DNA of 64,000 nt from an uncultured Lachnospiraceae bacterium (lineage in GTDB: Bacteria; Bacillota; Clostridia; Lachnospirales; Lachnospiraceae): the NCBI GenBank assembly GCA_951802115.1, contig CATOPL010000002.1, positions 124,001 to 188,000 on the forward strand. Reading direction: 5' to 3'. This document shows, in pieces, positions 61,678 through 64,000 of the stretch (the stretch's first letter is position 1; each line of letters opens with the position of its first letter). The position numbers were made by a program, and so were the translations under genes. A model generated the notes under the pieces. It was not told the origin of the DNA. It did no database searches and saw only the letters and a list, made by a program, of their open reading frames with translations.

Positions 61678-62586
61678 GTGAAAAAAGAGGGATTTTTATA
61701 CAGAATGTTCAATGCTGTATGGGTGGATGGTGTCAGTTATCTGAGTTGTTTTTCACCGACTCTGGTAAGTAAAATCCGTTACCGGCAGAATTTCGGCAAA
61801 AAACTGAATCTGAAAAATCCCCGCGGATTTAATGAAAAGCTTATGTGGCTGAAATTAAATACGTATAATAAAAATCCGCTTGTCGTTCAATGTGCCGATA
61901 AAGTGAGAGTGCGGGATTATATAAAAAAACGGGGATGTGAAGAAATCTTGGTTGATTGTCTGGGTGTGTATGAAAAACCGGAAGATATTCCCTGGCATAC
62001 CCTGCCGCAGAAATTTGTACTGAAGTGTAATCACGGAGCAGGCTATAATATTATCTGTACAGATAAAGATAAGCTGGACTCTGTGGCGGAGACAAAACGA
62101 TTGTCAGGATGGCTGAAAGAGAAATACTGGCGCACGCATGCAGAGATACAGTATCGTTATATAACCCCCCGAATTATCTGTGAAACATATCTGCAGCCGG
62201 AATCCGGAAGAGTTCCGGATGATTACAAGGTTTTTTGTTTTGATGGGAAAGCGGAATATATTATGCTCTGCAGAGGAAGAGGCAGCGAACGTGAAAAGTT
62301 CTATTTTGTAGATAAGAACTGGAATTTCCTGCCATGGGAGATCAATTCGGTGGGAGATGATACAAGCGGAATCAAACGTCCTTCCTGTCTGAAAGAGCTT
62401 TTTGCATATGCCGAAAAGCTTTCAGCCGGTTTTCCGTTTGTCAGAATTGATTTTTATGTACTTGGTGACAGAATCTATTTTGGAGAGATGACTTTTACGC
62501 CGTGCGGATGCCTGGATCCATATTATACGGAGGAAGGATATAAGGTTCTGAGCAGACGGCTGAAACTGGGAGTATCGGATGTTTAA
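61678..62586 (+). CDS. TupA-like ATP-grasp protein
   Basis: This 302-aa protein has KLNLKNPRGFNEKLMWLKL at the start and FVLKCNHGAGYNI in the middle, the landmarks of the TupA-like ATP-grasp family, with PDDYKVFCFDGKAEYIM and an acidic metal segment VRIDFYVL. TupA makes teichuronopeptide; relatives in capsule loci are thought to ligate amino acids or similar groups to uronic acids. GTG start with AAGGAGAG upstream. Confidence 0.78.
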   Translation: MKKEGFLYRMFNAVWVDGVSYLSCFSPTLVSKIRYRQNFGKKLNLKNPRGFNEKLMWLKLNTYNKNPLVVQCADKVRVRDYIKKRGCEEILVDCLGVYEKPEDIPWHTLPQKFVLKCNHGAGYNIICTDKDKLDSVAETKRLSGWLKEKYWRTHAEIQYRYITPRIICETYLQPESGRVPDDYKVFCFDGKAEYIMLCRGRGSEREKFYFVDKNWNFLPWEINSVGDDTSGIKRPSCLKELFAYAEKLSAGFPFVRIDFYVLGDRIYFGEMTFTPCGCLDPYYTEEGYKVLSRRLKLGVSDV

Positions 62587-64000
62587 AAATAAAAGCAGGA
62601 AAATGATATATCGGATCCTTTTGCTGATGCTGGCGGATGCCTGGATCATTACTATATCAGGGCCGCTGGCAGTGTATATTCGTTATAATCTGGTTTTTGA
62701 ACCGCGGGCAGTGGAATTTATAGAGAATATACTGCACTATCTTCCGTTAAATCTTGCGGCTACTTTGGTCGTGTTTATGCTGTGCAGGCTGTATCGCGGA
62801 ATATGGAAGTATGCCAGCGCGTCAGACTTGGTGAACATTCTGGCTGGCTGTGCTCTGTCTGCACTGATGCAGACGGCCGGAATGAAGCTGATGGGACTGG
62901 AATTCCCCAGAAGTTATCCGATTATGTATTTTGTTATTCTGACCATGGGCATCAGTGTTTTTCGCTTTATGTACCGTATTCTGGGATATTTCCAGTCCAG
63001 GCGGGAAGGGATGCTCAAGGCGGGAAAAAAGAACACTATGATCGTAGGTGCGGGTGAGGCCGGATACACGCTGCTTAAAGAGCTTCAGAACAGCCGGTTT
63101 GTGGAACAAAACGTACAGTGTATCGTGGACGACGATCCCGGTAAAAAAGGGAAATATTTAAGAGGTGTGCTGGTTGCCGGCAGCCGCTATGATATCTGCC
63201 GTTTGGCCAGCGAATACGATATTGATGAGATTATGATCGCGATTCCGTCTGCATCGCATACAACGAGACAGGAGATTCTGGATATCTGCAGCCAGACGAG
63301 CTGCAAGCTGAGAGTGCTTCCGGGCCTTTATCAGCTGGTGAACGGTGAAGTCAGCGTATCCAGACTTCGAAACGTGGAGATCGAGGATCTGTTGGGAAGG
63401 GATCCGGTAGATACGAAAGTAGACAGTATTATGGATTATGTGGCCGGCAGAACAGTTCTGGTGACAGGAGGGGGAGGTTCGATCGGGAGCGAGCTTTGCC
63501 GGCAGATTGCAAGGCATGAACCCAGACGTCTGATTATTTTTGATATTTATGAAAATAATGTATACGATATCCAACAGGAGTTAAAACGCAGTTATCCGGC
63601 GCTGGATCTGACCGTGTTGATCGGGTCTGTCAGGAATACGCACAGAATTAATAATGTGTTTGATAAATACCGTCCGGAGATTGTCTATCATGCGGCAGCT
63701 CACAAACATGTGCCTCTGATGGAAGACAGTCCGAATGAAGCCATAAAAAACAATGTTCTGGGCACATATAAGACGGCGCAGGCGGCGGATCGCTTTCATG
63801 CATCCCGTTTTGTGCTGATTTCTACGGACAAGGCGGTGAATCCTACCAATATTATGGGCGCTTCCAAACGTCTGTGTGAGATGGTGATTCAGATGATGAA
63901 CCATCGGTCGAATACGGAGTTTGTAGCGGTGCGTTTTGGAAATGTACTCGGAAGCAACGGGAGCGTGATTCCGCTGTTTAAAAAGCAGATTGAAGAGGGC
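62579..64000 (+). CDS. CapD/WbpM-like membrane nucleotide-sugar dehydratase (3' end outside window)
   Basis: At least 474 aa, cut by the window end. Four N-terminal membrane helices, then a CoA-binding-like Rossmann domain (MIVGAGEAGYTLL), then the catalytic SDR domain with VTGGGGSIGSELCRQI and STDKAVNPTNIMGASKR (with the Met-x-x-x-Lys variant active site). These are UDP-GlcNAc/UDP-sugar 4,6-dehydratases or C5-epimerases that begin bacillosamine- or fucosamine-type sugars. The ATG overlaps the TupA-like stop by 8 bp. Confidence 0.88.
   Translation, partial: MFKNKSRKMIYRILLLMLADAWIITISGPLAVYIRYNLVFEPRAVEFIENILHYLPLNLAATLVVFMLCRLYRGIWKYASASDLVNILAGCALSALMQTAGMKLMGLEFPRSYPIMYFVILTMGISVFRFMYRILGYFQSRREGMLKAGKKNTMIVGAGEAGYTLLKELQNSRFVEQNVQCIVDDDPGKKGKYLRGVLVAGSRYDICRLASEYDIDEIMIAIPSASHTTRQEILDICSQTSCKLRVLPGLYQLVNGEVSVSRLRNVEIEDLLGRDPVDTKVDSIMDYVAGRTVLVTGGGGSIGSELCRQIARHEPRRLIIFDIYENNVYDIQQELKRSYPALDLTVLIGSVRNTHRINNVFDKYRPEIVYHAAAHKHVPLMEDSPNEAIKNNVLGTYKTAQAADRFHASRFVLISTDKAVNPTNIMGASKRLCEMVIQMMNHRSNTEFVAVRFGNVLGSNGSVIPLFKKQIEEG

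Noticed and set aside
62165-62170. Run of six C in the TupA-like gene
   Set aside because: Short, in frame (Thr-Pro), and on the other strand sense from the switchable runs.
1-64000. tRNA, rRNA, CRISPR arrays, transposases, integrases
   Set aside because: None recognised on either strand; intergenic spaces are mostly under 150 bp and hold no cloverleaf-like or repeat-spacer pattern I could identify.

Overview
The window looks like part of a low-to-mid GC Firmicutes chromosome, most probably a gut Lachnospiraceae-type Clostridium relative. The evidence is AGGAGG-type ribosome binding sites, TTGnnn/TATAAT promoters, tightly packed ATGA-coupled operons, a long FN3-rich GH25 muramidase, and an FrhB-like iron-sulfur protein beside a polysaccharide pyruvyl transferase. 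The genus is not resolvable by eye. No rRNA, tRNA, CRISPR array, transposase or phage gene was seen. Nearly all of the window is surface-glycan biosynthesis.

Layout. (1) 85-11818, + strand: cassette A, with a YfhO-like membrane protein, a GDPD-like protein, two nucleotidyltransferases, a membrane glycosyltransferase fused to a phosphoribulokinase-like kinase, a large membrane protein broken at a poly-G tract, a HAD phosphatase, a DPM1-like GT2 and a class II aldolase. (2) 11827-37794, - strand: one long codirectional run, starting with an AlgD-like nucleotide-sugar dehydrogenase, a heparinase-II/III-like protein, two GT4s, a hexapeptide acyltransferase, another GT, Wzy and Wzx. It continues with a pyruvyl transferase, a GT2 lacking a start codon, FrhB, an acyltransferase, a GT39 and a membrane protein. 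It ends in cassette B, diverged paralogues of the seven cassette A core genes plus an extra acyltransferase and methyltransferase. A and B converge tail to tail with 8 bp between stop codons. (3) 38267-44274, +: a non-glycan island with a 1342-aa protein, a small acidic beta-rich protein, a CdtB-like DNase I-fold protein and a two-helix membrane protein. (4) 44675-49348, +: a secreted 1557-aa FN3/GH25 muramidase, followed by a 158-bp near-palindrome. (5) 49643-64000, +: a further glycan locus with its own Wzy and Wzx, GT4, UDP-glucuronate-4-epimerase-like protein, several GTs, a TupA-like ATP-grasp protein and a CapD/WbpM-like dehydratase cut by the window end.

The most striking signal is a set of six runs of 8-10 G on the coding strand, all between 7.7 and 24.5 kb and all inside modification or membrane-GT genes. 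Three genes read through in frame (runs of 9) and three are frame-broken exactly at the run. Five of the six genes are restored by a run of 9, and the sixth by 7 or 10. This is the expected picture of slipped-strand phase variation of glycan decoration. The invariant core genes (nucleotidyltransferases, HAD, GT2, aldolase, GDPD) carry no such runs, while one of the two kinase-fusion paralogues does.

Proposed working model (inference): the core genes make and activate a small phosphorylated sugar or polyol, the DPM1-like GT2 loads it onto a polyprenyl carrier, and membrane GT-C enzymes transfer it outside the membrane. The switchable acyltransferases, methyltransferase and GTs vary the final surface structure.
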